Positions 37,107 through 45,757 of a DNA stretch of 64,000 nucleotides are shown here, piece by piece. This DNA is from Terriglobia bacterium (lineage in GTDB: Bacteria > Acidobacteriota > Terriglobia > Bryobacterales > Bryobacteraceae). The stretch's first letter is position 1, and every line of letters begins with the position of its first letter. The DNA lies in assembly GCA_020073265.1 (NCBI GenBank), contig JAIQFN010000032.1, forward strand, positions 1 through 64,000, given 5' to 3'. The translations under genes and the position numbers were made by a program. The notes beneath the pieces were generated by a model. It made no database searches and was not told the DNA's origin. It saw only the letters and a program-made list of their open reading frames with translations.

Positions 37107-38767
37107 CGCGCGCCGCTGGTGAGCTGATTCGCGGTGACGAACTGCGGCTCGATGTCCACCGGAATGCCGTCGAGACTGTTCAACGCTTTTTGGATGGCAG
37201 GACGGAGGGCGCCCAGTTGGTCCAGCATGCGCTTGGCTCCCGCGTAATCGCCGGTGGCCTCGATGGTCAGCAGGTCGTGGTCCAGGTCGCGAACCGCGTC
37301 CTTGATCTTCGAGAAATTCACTTCGAACCGGCCATCCGGACGCGCCACGAACCCGCCTTTGTCCATCAGGTAGTTCAACTGCATCGCCATGCCCTTGCCG
37401 TGCGCATCGGTGAGACCGAAGCGCAGCGAGCGGAAGGCTGACGCCAGAAACGTCGTGTACAGCCGGTGCTCCATGGCCGGGCCGCCTTCGATCAGCTTGC
37501 GGTCGCCCAGGAACTGCAGCATGAACAGCCCGGTGACGTCGGCCTTGGCTTCTTCGATGGCGCTGTAAAGTTCCTTCAGCTCCTGGCGCGGGGTGGTGGA
37601 GCGCCCGGCCACCGTGATCTGGTGCGGCCCGATGCCATGGCTCAGCTCGTGCGCCAGAATGTGCGTGAAGAACGAATCGAAGCTCAGGTCCGCCTGGTTG
37701 GCCGGGGCCAGCACCCGTTTCGAAATCGGTTCCAGCGTGGAGTGAAACTTGGCTTCCTGCACGTTGCGCATCATCACGCGCTTACTGCCCTTTTGCGCCA
37801 CCACGCGATCGTCGTTGGGCAGGTTGTAGGCCGCGGTCTGCACGCCATGCTCGCCGTCGCCCGCCGAGAAGACTTCGTTGACCACGCGGATGGGCGCCTG
37901 GCTGCCGAGCTTCGGGTTGCGATACCTGGCGTCGATCGGCAGGTTGTTCTCCACTTCCTGCAAGTGGTCGCCGAAGAACTTGAGCTTGGCAGTCTCGGCT
38001 TCGTCGCGCAGGTTCACATACACTTCGAAGGCGGCTTTGTAGCCGAACAGCTCGTCGTTGTAGGTTTCATACGGGCCGATGGTGATGTCGATGGGCGCAT
38101 CCAGGTCCATCCAGGCCAGATCGCTTTCGTAATAGTCGTTGGAGCGGAACGCAGCCGCGCGCGAAGTAAGAAATTTCTTCAGGGTCGCATTGCCGGTGAG
38201 TCCGGCGGCCTGCTCCAGCAGCCGCGCCGCCCTGCCGAGGTCGGCCTCGTACTCCAGGCTGTAGGGCACGCTCTTGAGCTTGCGGCTAGAGTCGCGGCGA
38301 ATCACGGTGAAGAATCCCTCGGCCTGTTGCCGCTCGGCCTCGGAAAGCGTCTTGGCCCAAGTCTCGAATTCCTGGCGCGTCATATCCTCGGGATAGAAAT
38401 TCGCGCCGGGCAGCTTCCTGGCGGGAACATCGGGGAGGAACGCGGCGTGACCTTCCAGATCGGACCACGGCCCCTTGTTGATCCAGAAGTAATGCAGGCG
38501 CGCTTTCCCTAGCGGCGTGGTATCGCGGCGCAGCTTGGCGTACAGAGCCTGGTTGCCGCTCCACAGTTGATTGAGGAAAATGTCGTCCAGCACGCGCGAG
38601 GCTTCGATGAGCTTCACCAGCGCCTGGCGGTCGCCCGCGGAGAGCTTGGAAACGTCGGCGCGCAGTTCGGTGGGCGCGAAGCGGGCCGTCATTTTTTCGA
38701 GTTGGGCAAGGTCGGGGGTACTGGCGGACGCAGCGAGCATGGGTATCAGAAGAAACAGCCTTTTCAT
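37103..38767 (-). CDS. M49-like (dipeptidyl-peptidase III-type) zinc metallopeptidase, secreted
   Basis: A 554-residue exported protein with a signal peptide (KRLFLLIPMLAASAS). AHELSHGIGPHQ near residue 370 gives the zinc-binding His-Glu-x-x-His, and EEAKADVTGLFM near 405 supplies the third ligand Glu. The motif spacing and the GLGPH-type sequence resemble bacterial DPP III-like proteins rather than thermolysin; classical DPP III has HELLGH, one residue longer. The substrate is unknown. It converges with rseP. Confidence 0.72.
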   Translation of the reverse strand: MKRLFLLIPMLAASASTPDLAQLEKMTARFAPTELRADVSKLSAGDRQALVKLIEASRVLDDIFLNQLWSGNQALYAKLRRDTTPLGKARLHYFWINKGPWSDLEGHAAFLPDVPARKLPGANFYPEDMTRQEFETWAKTLSEAERQQAEGFFTVIRRDSSRKLKSVPYSLEYEADLGRAARLLEQAAGLTGNATLKKFLTSRAAAFRSNDYYESDLAWMDLDAPIDITIGPYETYNDELFGYKAAFEVYVNLRDEAETAKLKFFGDHLQEVENNLPIDARYRNPKLGSQAPIRVVNEVFSAGDGEHGVQTAAYNLPNDDRVVAQKGSKRVMMRNVQEAKFHSTLEPISKRVLAPANQADLSFDSFFTHILAHELSHGIGPHQITVAGRSTTPRQELKELYSAIEEAKADVTGLFMLQFLGDRKLIEGGPAMEHRLYTTFLASAFRSLRFGLTDAHGKGMAMQLNYLMDKGGFVARPDGRFEVNFSKIKDAVRDLDHDLLTIEATGDYAGAKRMLDQLGALRPAIQKALNSLDGIPVDIEPQFVTANQLTSGAR

Positions 38768-38814
38768 TCTCTGTCCGTCATCCTAACACGGTCCTTTCAG
38801 GCTAGAATTGTGAG

Positions 38815-39303
38815 ATGCGCGGAAACGACAAAGTATTGGAGCATCTGGGCGTAGCCCTCAGGGCCGAGCTTACAGCCATCAACCAGTATTTCCTGCATGC
38901 CAAAATGAATGAAAACTGGGGCTACTTTCGCCTGGCGCAGCACTATCGCAAGGAGTCGATCGAAGAAATGGTGCACGCCGAGAAACTCATGAACCGGATC
39001 CTGTTTCTGGATGGGACTCCGAGCATGACCGACATCGGGCCCATCAAGGTGGGCAAGAACGTCAAGGCGCAACTGGAAAACGACCTGGTGCTGGAGCTGG
39101 ACGCGGTCAAGCATCTGAACACCGCCATCCAGCACGCTGTTTCGGTGGGCGACAACGCCTCGCGCTCGCTGTTCGAGGAGATCCTGGTGGACGAAGAGGA
39201 GCACGTCGACTATCTGGAAGGCCAGCTCCACGCCATCGGCGAGATGGGCATCGAGAACTACGTGGCCCAGCAACTTCACAAAGGCGAAGAGGAAAAAGGC
39301 TAG
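38815..39303 (+). CDS. bfr: Bacterioferritin
   Basis: A 162-residue four-helix ferritin. Ferroxidase ligands appear in LRAELTAINQYFLHAKM, KESIEEMVHAEKLMNRILFLDG and ILVDEEEHVDYLEGQL, and the haem-ligating Met is kept in EEMVHAE. It stores iron as a 24-mer. A TAGAAT hexamer at 38803-38808 ends 6 nt before the ATG and no Shine-Dalgarno is present, which suggests a leaderless mRNA. The GNAT gene follows within 10 bp. Confidence 0.95.
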   Translation: MRGNDKVLEHLGVALRAELTAINQYFLHAKMNENWGYFRLAQHYRKESIEEMVHAEKLMNRILFLDGTPSMTDIGPIKVGKNVKAQLENDLVLELDAVKHLNTAIQHAVSVGDNASRSLFEEILVDEEEHVDYLEGQLHAIGEMGIENYVAQQLHKGEEEKG

Positions 39304-39312
39304 CCCGCCCCA

Positions 39313-39852
39313 GTGTTTCAGAAGACCATCCAGGAAGGCGTGTGCTTGCGATTGCTGGAGGAGAGGCACGCGGCGGAAGTCTTCGCCGTGGTGGACCGGG
39401 AGCGCGCCTACTTGCGTGAATGGCTGCCCTGGGTGGACGGCACCACGAAAGTGGACGACACGCTGACGTTCATCCAGAGCGCGCTACAGCAATATGCCGC
39501 GAACGAAGGATTCTCGGCGGGCATCTGGCGGGGCGACCAGCTGATCGGCGTCATCGGGACTCACAAGATCGACTGGCTGTATCGCAAGGTGGAGATCGGC
39601 TACTGGCTGGCTTCGAATTTTCAGGGCCGCGGGATTGTGACCGCCGCCTGCCGCGCCGTGATCGATCACGCCTTCGCGCAATGGAAGCTGAATCGCGTGG
39701 AGATCCACTGCGCTTCCGGCAACGCCAAGAGCTGCGCGATTCCCAAGCGCCTGGGATTCCAGTTCGAAGGCACGCAGCGCGAGGCGCAACTCGTCAATGG
39801 CCGGTACCTGGACATCCAGGTGTATGCTATGCTGGCGCGCGATTGGAAATAA
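39313..39852 (+). CDS. GNAT acetyltransferase, RimJ/RimL type
   Basis: A 179-residue N-acetyltransferase. LRLLEERHAAEVFAVVDRERAYLREWLPWVD is the RimL-type start; EIGYWLASNFQGRGIVTAACRAVIDHAF holds the acetyl-CoA-binding loop, and HCASGNAKSCAIPKRLGFQFEG the C-terminal motif. Targets may be ribosomal proteins or small amines such as spermidine. The start is a GTG 10 bp after the bacterioferritin stop, so the two probably share a transcript. Confidence 0.88.
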   Translation: MFQKTIQEGVCLRLLEERHAAEVFAVVDRERAYLREWLPWVDGTTKVDDTLTFIQSALQQYAANEGFSAGIWRGDQLIGVIGTHKIDWLYRKVEIGYWLASNFQGRGIVTAACRAVIDHAFAQWKLNRVEIHCASGNAKSCAIPKRLGFQFEGTQREAQLVNGRYLDIQVYAMLARDWK

Positions 39853-39876
39853 CGGCGGCGCGAGCTGCCCGGCACG

Positions 39877-40194
39877 CTAGATCGGCAGCATATCCAGCGC
39901 GGCCTGCAGCTCGCTGCGCGTGTGCTGGTCGCCAGTGCGAGAGGTAACCTCGATGCCCTTCTGATAAGTATCGCGGGCTTCGTCCAGGCGTCCGAGTTTT
40001 TCGAGCGCCTGCCCGCCATGGAAGTACGCCGCCGCATAGTCAGGATTGTGTTCGAGCAGCGCGCGGTACTCGGCCACCGCGCTTTCCAACTCGCCGTTGT
40101 TGGCATATTCCATCGCCAGACCGTAGCGCGCGAAGCTGTCGCGCGGATTCTGAGCCAGCATGGTCTTGAGAATTTCCATTCGATTGGTCGGCAT
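39877..40194 (-). CDS. TPR-repeat protein, 105 residues
   Basis: A small soluble protein made of about two and a half tetratricopeptide repeats (SFARYGLAMEYANNGELESAVAEYRALLEHNPDY and AAYFHGGQALEKLGRLDEARDTYQKGI, given here in pieces by role). It lacks a signal peptide and should be a protein-binding scaffold; its partner is unknown. It diverges from the Cys-rich gene at 40221, and a TATAGT hexamer on its strand overlaps the hexamer of that gene. AGGGAC precedes the ATG. Confidence 0.78.
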   Translation of the reverse strand: MPTNRMEILKTMLAQNPRDSFARYGLAMEYANNGELESAVAEYRALLEHNPDYAAAYFHGGQALEKLGRLDEARDTYQKGIEVTSRTGDQHTRSELQAALDMLPI

Positions 40195-40220
40195 GTCCCT
40201 ACGTGCTACTATACCGGGCG

Positions 40221-40631
40221 ATGGCGTGCCCGTACTTCTACCCGGTCGCGCGGTTCGAGACCAGTACGTGGGTGGTCCCGCCGCGGCTTCCGCTGGGGGA
40301 TGCTTACGCGGGTGAATGCCGGGCGGCTGCGGGCGCGTACCAACCGGACGAAACGCGGCTCCGCGAAACTTGCAACGTCGGTTACGGGCGGCTCTGTTGC
40401 GATCGATTCCCGGAGCAAGCCAGCGTCGACGCCGTGCGCTTCCATGTCGCTCAGGATGCCGGCGACCTGATCCGCATCCAGTACGTTTTTGAAAAGGACT
40501 GCTGGCCGCAGCAACATGGCGTGCTGGAATGTTCGGCGGCTTCGCGCGAATTTTCCGGCGGACCTCTCGACGCGGTGTTGAGCAGGCAAGCCGCGGCCTT
40601 CGTCGAGAGTTACTTGAGAAGACGGGACTGA
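40221..40631 (+). CDS. Cys-rich hypothetical protein, 136 residues
   Basis: Begins MACPYFYPVARFE and contains about seven cysteines, with CNVGYGRLCCDRF in the middle and KDCWPQQHGVLECS later, spaced as in a metal- or cluster-binding protein, though no known family was recognised. Short soluble proteins with this start occur in other acidobacteria as I recall. A TACTAT/TATACC sequence ends 5-8 nt before the ATG, and there is no ribosome site, so a leaderless mRNA is possible. It converges on the Hfq-like gene. Confidence 0.68.
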   Translation: MACPYFYPVARFETSTWVVPPRLPLGDAYAGECRAAAGAYQPDETRLRETCNVGYGRLCCDRFPEQASVDAVRFHVAQDAGDLIRIQYVFEKDCWPQQHGVLECSAASREFSGGPLDAVLSRQAAAFVESYLRRRD

Positions 40632-40654
40632 GGCCGCGCGTGGCGCGCTAGGCC
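40632..40654. terminator. Hairpin between two convergent genes
   Basis: GGCCGCGCG at 40632-40640 pairs with CGCGC (40644-40648) and GGCC (40651-40654) around a TGG loop and a 2-nt bulge. It lies between the convergent Cys-rich gene and hfq and includes the hfq stop. No T-run follows on either strand, so bidirectional termination is only suggested. Confidence 0.35.
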
Positions 40655-40956
40655 TTGTACATGTACTTGATGTTGGGTTTGAAGATCAGCAGGTTCGGCG
40701 CGCCGTCACGATTGATCTTCAGGCAGGTCTTGTCGTACCACTCGATCACGCCTTCCAGCGTCTCGCCGTCCTTCAGCACGAAAACCATGGGCGTCTTGGC
40801 CTGCATCTGCTTCATGTAGTAGAAATTCTCGGCGTTGGTCTGGTCCGGAGGCGCAGCCTTCTTCTGATGATTGTTCCGGCGATTGATCTGGTCCTTCATT
40901 TCGTTCAAGGACGGACGTATGAGTTTACGATTCCCAGACTCCACGACAGGCTCCAC
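40648..40956 (-). CDS. hfq: Hfq-like RNA chaperone (divergent Sm2)
   Basis: A 102-residue Sm-like protein. The Sm1 motif ([28 protein letters not shown], here by role) is clear; Sm2 reads [12 protein letters not shown] instead of the classical YKHAIST. An N-terminal extension of about 40 charged residues precedes the core and the C-terminal tail is absent, the reverse of E. coli Hfq. Likely a hexameric RNA chaperone for sRNA-mRNA pairing. The start is uncertain: GTG 40956, GTG 40944 (GGAG at good distance) or ATG 40899. Confidence 0.75.
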   Translation of the reverse strand: MEPVVESGNRKLIRPSLNEMKDQINRRNNHQKKAAPPDQTNAENFYYMKQMQAKTPMVFVLKDGETLEGVIEWYDKTCLKINRDGAPNLLIFKPNIKYMYKA

Positions 40957-41084
40957 TCTTCCAGATTATCCAATCAGGGCCCGGAACACATAGCTATCCC
41001 GCCCGGGGCCGTTTTGAGGATTGGTGCTCAGCTCAGAAGTTCTACTAGATTTATTGAAGCACAACGGCCACGCGGCTGCAAGGT

Positions 41085-42116
41085 TCAAGCCGCGAGCCTG
41101 CGCAGTTCCACGGCGAAGGCATCCAGCGCGATGCTCTTCTGAATATTGCGGCGCACCAGGTCCGAGAGTTCGTCGGTTTTTTTCACCGCCGCGCGGATCC
41201 AATCGAACGGGACAGCGCGGGCCAGCGCTTCCAGATCGCGCCGCACGTCGGTGTTGCGGATCTCGACGGCGCCTTCGGAGAGCGCCAGCAGATCCTCCAG
41301 CAAAAGGTACAGCACATCCAGAAACAGTTCGAGTTTTTCCTGCTTGCGCGGGGCGATGGCCTCGGCGTGCTTGACCCATTCGGAGAACGCCGCACGGCCG
41401 GCCGCAACCTGGAGCAGCGTGAGCATGGCGGCGCGTCGCTGGTCGTAAACTTCCAGATCGATCGAAACGGCGAGGCCCGGACTTCCGCCCGCCAGCGCGA
41501 TGCGGCGCTCCGGATCCACCAGCGCTCGCGCCGAGACGAACGCCCGCATCTGTTCGTTCGATAATCGGCCCAGGTGGAACGGCACGGCTCGCGAGCGGAT
41601 GGTGGGCAGCAGATCGTAGGGATTTTCCGCGGTCAACACCAGGATCAGATGCTCGGGAGGTTCTTCGAGCGTCTTGAGCAGCGAATTGGCGGCCTGCTCG
41701 TTGGCCCGGTCGATGTGATCGATCAGAAAAACGCGCCGCGCGCCATGCAGCGGCTTGAACTGCGCGCGTTCCTTGAGCAGGCGCATCTGCTCGATGCTGA
41801 GCTGGCGCAGGGGCCCGTCGGGCGGGAAAGTGACGAAATCGGGATGGGTTGCAAACAGCAGCGGATCTTCGTTGCGTTTGTCGGCCGGCCATTTCTCGCG
41901 CTCGGCGACTACGGCGGCATTGGCTTCCAGGCTAAGGTCGTCTTGTTCGATCTTGTCCGCGCCGCCCAGCATGGCTGCGGCGAACCTGCGGGCCAGAGTG
42001 GCCTTGCCCACGCCTTCGGGGCCGGAGAGCAGGATGGTCTGCGGGATTCGCTCCTGGCGCGTCATCGCGAACAGCGTCTCGGACGCGGCCGCGTTGCCAT
42101 AGAAATTTTCGAACAT
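41085..42116 (-). CDS. holB: DNA polymerase III delta-prime subunit
   Basis: A 343-residue clamp-loader AAA+ protein. MFENFYGN is the usual start, followed by Walker A GPEGVGKATLA, the Walker B-like VFLIDHIDRAN, and AANSLLKTLEEPPEHLILVLT with the SRC-like DLLPTIRSRAVPF (sensor region, Arg finger). The usual zinc-binding cysteines of gamma/tau are missing, as is common in such delta-prime proteins. Upstream in-frame starts extend to 42239 and would overlap the divergent Hsp70 gene; 42116 is preferred by similarity to the family start. Bases 40957-41084 downstream hold no gene. Confidence 0.88.
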   Translation of the reverse strand: MFENFYGNAAASETLFAMTRQERIPQTILLSGPEGVGKATLARRFAAAMLGGADKIEQDDLSLEANAAVVAEREKWPADKRNEDPLLFATHPDFVTFPPDGPLRQLSIEQMRLLKERAQFKPLHGARRVFLIDHIDRANEQAANSLLKTLEEPPEHLILVLTAENPYDLLPTIRSRAVPFHLGRLSNEQMRAFVSARALVDPERRIALAGGSPGLAVSIDLEVYDQRRAAMLTLLQVAAGRAAFSEWVKHAEAIAPRKQEKLELFLDVLYLLLEDLLALSEGAVEIRNTDVRRDLEALARAVPFDWIRAAVKKTDELSDLVRRNIQKSIALDAFAVELRRLAA

Positions 42117-42192
42117 CTTCAGGCCTGTGGCACGTTCTAGTGTGACACATACTCTCCCGAGCTTCATCGCACCGGCCTGAGCTACAATCGCA

Positions 42193-43755
42193 GTGACGTC
42201 ACGTGTGAGACTAGGAATCGATTTCGGCACCACCCGCACCGTGGTGGCCGCGGTGGATCGCGGGAACTATCCGGTCCTGACCTTCGAACATCCCGACGGC
42301 GCCGCGGTCGAATGGTATCCCTCTCTGGTGGCGGTCAAGGGGAGCGAGCGGGTCTACGGCTGGCAGGCTTGGGCCTGCCAACAATATCCCGGCTGGACCA
42401 TCATTCGATCGCTGAAGCGCGTGCTCGAAGACGCGGGTCCGAACACTTTGCTGCAGCTCGCCGAACAGACCGTGCCGCTGGTCCAGGTGCTGGCTGAAAT
42501 GGCGGCGGCGTTGCGCGCGCTTCTGCCTCCCGAACCGCTGGAGGTGATGCTGGGCGTGCCGGCCAACGCCAACAGCAACCAGCGATTCCTGACGGTGGAG
42601 GCGTTTCGATCCGCGGGCTGCGACGTGATCGGGCTGCTGAATGAGCCTTCGGCCGCCAGCATCGAGTATGCGCACAAGACCAACATCCAGGGCACGCTGC
42701 TGGTTTACGATCTGGGCGGAGGAACGTTCGACGCATCGCTGGTGGAGATCGGCGAGAAGACGCATCAAGTGGTTGCGACCGAGGGCATCGCGACGCTGGG
42801 CGGCGACGACTTCGACGAGATCCTGGCGGAAATGGCCATGAGCGAGGAGGATCGCGAGCGGCTCTCGCAAGCCGAACAATTCCGCCTGCTCGAGGAGTGC
42901 CGCATCAAGAAGGAAACGCTGAATCCCAACTCGCGCAAGATCGCGCTGGACATGGACAGCGTGCGCGAAGGCTGGGACACCGTGACCGTTCCGGTGGCGG
43001 ACTATTACGAACGCTGCCGGCCGCTCTTGGACGAGACTCTGCACGTGGTGGACGATTTGCTGGCGACGCAAGCGCCGGATGGAATCGAAGCGCTGTACGT
43101 AACGGGCGGAGGCAGCGAGCTGCCGACCGTGGGCCGCGTTCTTCGGGAGAAATTTGGGAAACGAGTGCGGCGCTCGCTGCACGCGCGCTCGGCTACCGCC
43201 ATCGGGTTGGCCATTCAGGCCGATCAGGAAGCCGGCTACGTCCTGAGCGAGAAGTTCACGCGCTATTTCGGAGTGTGGCGCGAGGGCGACAGTGGGCGGC
43301 GAATCACTTTCGACCCGCTGTTTCCCAAGGGCACTCCGCTGCCCGGCCCGGACGAACAGCCCTTCGAGATTCGGCGGCGCTACCACCCGGTTCACAACGT
43401 CGGACACTTCCGCTATCTGGAGTGCAGCCAGTTGACCGACGACGGCCAGCCGTCCGGCGACGTGACGGTGTGGGACGAAATCAAGTTTCCATTCGATCCC
43501 GCGGTGCGCGACGCCAATGGCGTGCCGGTGACGCATTCCGAGGCCGCGCCCCAGCAGCAGATCGAAGAGCGCTACTCGAGCGATGCCAGCGGGACTGTCA
43601 CCGTTACCATCGCCAACACGACCGCGGGTTACCAGAGGCAATACAAGCTAGGACGTTGGGCATCCGAACAAGCGCCGGTGGTGCCGGCCAAGCCTCGCTC
43701 CAGGCATGCCCGCCGCAAGCCGCCGGCTGGAAAAACGGAGGCACATCGGCGATGA
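42193..43755 (+). CDS. Hsp70/DnaK-like ATPase, short form
   Basis: A 520-residue actin-fold ATPase. Phosphate-1 LGIDFGTTRTVVAAVD, VYDLGGGTFDASLVE (phosphate-2) and LYVTGGGSELPTVGRV (adenosine) are intact, and NEPSAASIEYA is the Hsp70 hallmark. The nucleotide-binding domain lacks part of subdomain IIB, and the C-terminal 150 residues are a beta-rich segment unlike the DnaK substrate domain and without its helical lid, ending in a basic RSRHARRKPP tail. It is thus a specialised Hsp70, not dnaK. A TACAAT ends 4 nt before the GTG start. It overlaps the cyclase gene by 4 nt. Confidence 0.85.
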   Translation: MTSRVRLGIDFGTTRTVVAAVDRGNYPVLTFEHPDGAAVEWYPSLVAVKGSERVYGWQAWACQQYPGWTIIRSLKRVLEDAGPNTLLQLAEQTVPLVQVLAEMAAALRALLPPEPLEVMLGVPANANSNQRFLTVEAFRSAGCDVIGLLNEPSAASIEYAHKTNIQGTLLVYDLGGGTFDASLVEIGEKTHQVVATEGIATLGGDDFDEILAEMAMSEEDRERLSQAEQFRLLEECRIKKETLNPNSRKIALDMDSVREGWDTVTVPVADYYERCRPLLDETLHVVDDLLATQAPDGIEALYVTGGGSELPTVGRVLREKFGKRVRRSLHARSATAIGLAIQADQEAGYVLSEKFTRYFGVWREGDSGRRITFDPLFPKGTPLPGPDEQPFEIRRRYHPVHNVGHFRYLECSQLTDDGQPSGDVTVWDEIKFPFDPAVRDANGVPVTHSEAAPQQQIEERYSSDASGTVTVTIANTTAGYQRQYKLGRWASEQAPVVPAKPRSRHARRKPPAGKTEAHRR

Positions 43756-44555
43756 ACGACCTGCTCGCGCTGCTCGGCCGCGCCCGAGTGTACGATCTTG
43801 CGCAACCTTACTTCGTGGGGATGCCGCACTTTCCGACGCATCCGCCGTTCCTGTTCGGGCTGACCAAGAAGCACGGCGATCTGGTGACCGAAGGCGGAGT
43901 GAGTTCGGCGGCCGACGCGCTGGCGCTCGGCAGCCATGTCGGCACGCACATCGACGCGCTGGCGCATTTTTCGTGCGGAGGCAAATTGCACGGCGGCTTC
44001 GAAGTGAAGGCGCTGCAGAGCGACGGGGGCGGCGTCCAGAAGCATTCGGTGGACACCATCGCGCCGATTCTGAGGCGCGGCGTGCTGCTGGACGTGGCCG
44101 CGCATCTCAACCAGGACGCGCTGCCGGTAGATTTCGGCATCACGCCGGAGCACCTGGAATCGGCCGCGAAGGCGCAGAACGTCAGCATCGCGAAGGGCGA
44201 CGTGGTGCTGCTCAGGACCGGTTGGGGACGTTACTGGAACGATGCCGCGCGATACATCACCGGAGGCAAGGGCGCGATCGCTTCCGGCCCGGGCCCGGAG
44301 CTCGCCGCGGCTCGCTGGTTGAGCGCCAACGGAATCTTCGCCGCAGGATCGGACACGGTGGCGTTCGAGCGGGTTCCCGCGGGCGAGATGCCGGTACACG
44401 TGCACCTGCTGGTGGACAACGGAATCCACATCATCGAGGCGTTGAACCTCGAAGAAATCTCCAGCCAGCGCGTTTACGAGTTTGTGTTCGTGGCGATGCC
44501 GCTCAAGATCCGCGGCGCCACCGGATCACCGATCCGACCCCTGGCGCTGGCCTGA
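43752..44555 (+). CDS. Cyclase-family (kynurenine formamidase-like) hydrolase
   Basis: A 267-residue protein of the cyclase superfamily (PF04199). The metal motif HVGTHIDALAH is intact and VYDLAQPYFVGMPHFP is the family start; DVVLLRTGWGRYW and AGSDTVAFE follow. Members hydrolyse N-formylkynurenine or isatin or act in polyketide cyclisation; a specific substrate is not evident. ATG 43752 overlaps the Hsp70 stop (ATGA), so the two are coupled, an unusual pairing. Its 3' end overlaps the convergent hydrolase gene by 30 bp. Confidence 0.85.
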   Translation: MNDLLALLGRARVYDLAQPYFVGMPHFPTHPPFLFGLTKKHGDLVTEGGVSSAADALALGSHVGTHIDALAHFSCGGKLHGGFEVKALQSDGGGVQKHSVDTIAPILRRGVLLDVAAHLNQDALPVDFGITPEHLESAAKAQNVSIAKGDVVLLRTGWGRYWNDAARYITGGKGAIASGPGPELAAARWLSANGIFAAGSDTVAFERVPAGEMPVHVHLLVDNGIHIIEALNLEEISSQRVYEFVFVAMPLKIRGATGSPIRPLALA

Positions 44556-45659
44556 CGCCGCAGTTGCTACCGGGTGCAGCCCCGCATGCGGCCTCACGCC
44601 GCGATCCTTCCACGCGCGCAGCTCCGTGAATCCCGCCGCGATTTCGTCCGCCTGGATGTTGCAATGCCCGTCGTGCTTGACGTACTGTTGCACGAACATG
44701 TCGGTGGAACCGGACTGCTCCACCAGCCCGAGATACATGTCGGGGATGCGCACCGGGACCAGTTGATCGTAGCTGGTGTGAATCGCGAGCATGGGCCGCG
44801 TGAGCTTTCCAGTGGGCGTGTACCAGGTGCGAACGTACTCGGCGGCGCGGGCATCGGCGGTGTAGCGCTTCACGCCGTCGTTCAGCGCGTTGTAGTTGTC
44901 GGGACTCTCGTAGATCTCGTTGCGATTGTCGAAGGGATTGCCGCCCGCGCGCTTCTGCAAATCCAGCAGCATGTAGGTGACGAACGTCAGCGTGCCGGCC
45001 TGATCCTTGGTATTGTGCGCGCCGGAGTAATGCAGCAAAGCCGCGGATTTCTGCGGCTGGCTGTCCAGCAGATCCTGAATCCGCTTGGTCTCTTCCGCTG
45101 TGCCCGCATAGTTGTCAGGGACTTTGTCGGGCCGTGGAAGCGCGCCCGGGAAGTAGTAATCGAACACCACGCGCAGATCGAACGCGCCGCGCTCCATGAA
45201 GTAGGTGGTGGGCGCCAGCGGTCCGCACAATGCGAGGCCCGCGTCGTAGGTGGTGGGGAAGCGCTCCATGAACATCATGGTGAGAAAGCCGCCCATGGAA
45301 TGGCCGGTGACGATGGTCTCCTTGGGCTCGCCGTACTCGGTCACGAAGTGCCGGCGGAGCGCCTCGGTGTCCTCCACCGCTTCCTGAATCGCCCAGCCGC
45401 CGGCCGCGTAGCCGGACTGCGCCAGCGCGTAGCCCTGCTCGGTGAACACTTCGAGTTGCGGCGCGAGCTTGCCTTCCTTGAACGCCCCGGATACGGCGCT
45501 GTAGCCGTGGCAATACATCACCAGGCCGCCGTTCCAGTTCTCCGGAATGTCGATGCGGAACTTGGCGCCGTTGATCTCGCCGATCTCGGTCTTCGGCCCG
45601 CTCTTCGGAGCGGCCATCGCGAGCGCGGCGCACGCGAGAAAAACGCTAAGCAATTTCAT
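44526..45659 (-). CDS. Secreted alpha/beta hydrolase
   Basis: A 377-residue exported hydrolase: signal peptide (KLLSVFLACAALAMA), oxyanion region GLVMYCHGYS, nucleophile in VTGHSMGGFLTMMF, an acidic residue in AIHTSYDQLVPV and a late His in VKHDGHCNI. Substrate unknown; an esterase or peptidase of the prolyl-oligopeptidase kind is possible. GGGAGCTC lies just before the ATG. A C-terminal tail of about 30 residues beyond the catalytic domain overlaps the cyclase gene. Confidence 0.82.
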   Translation of the reverse strand: MKLLSVFLACAALAMAAPKSGPKTEIGEINGAKFRIDIPENWNGGLVMYCHGYSAVSGAFKEGKLAPQLEVFTEQGYALAQSGYAAGGWAIQEAVEDTEALRRHFVTEYGEPKETIVTGHSMGGFLTMMFMERFPTTYDAGLALCGPLAPTTYFMERGAFDLRVVFDYYFPGALPRPDKVPDNYAGTAEETKRIQDLLDSQPQKSAALLHYSGAHNTKDQAGTLTFVTYMLLDLQKRAGGNPFDNRNEIYESPDNYNALNDGVKRYTADARAAEYVRTWYTPTGKLTRPMLAIHTSYDQLVPVRIPDMYLGLVEQSGSTDMFVQQYVKHDGHCNIQADEIAAGFTELRAWKDRGVRPHAGLHPVATAASGQRQGSDR

Positions 45660-45703
45660 AGAGAGCTCCCTTCGGGATTACTGAAAGTATAATGCATGCC
45701 GAC

Positions 45704-45738
45704 GCCGGCTGAAGCCGGCCGCGGGCAGGATTGCCCGC
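45704..45738. repeat. Double hairpin (GCCGGCT/AGCCGGC and GCGGGCA/TGCCCGC)
   Basis: GCCGGCT (45704-45710) and AGCCGGC (45713-45719) form a perfect stem with a GA spacer, and GCGGGCA (45721-45727) and TGCCCGC (45732-45738) a second with loop GGAT. They lie between two tandem minus-strand genes and could act as a terminator for the upstream one or be a dispersed palindromic repeat; there is no T-run. Confidence 0.65.
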
Positions 45739-45757
45739 CCCACAGCTACGACCTCCG

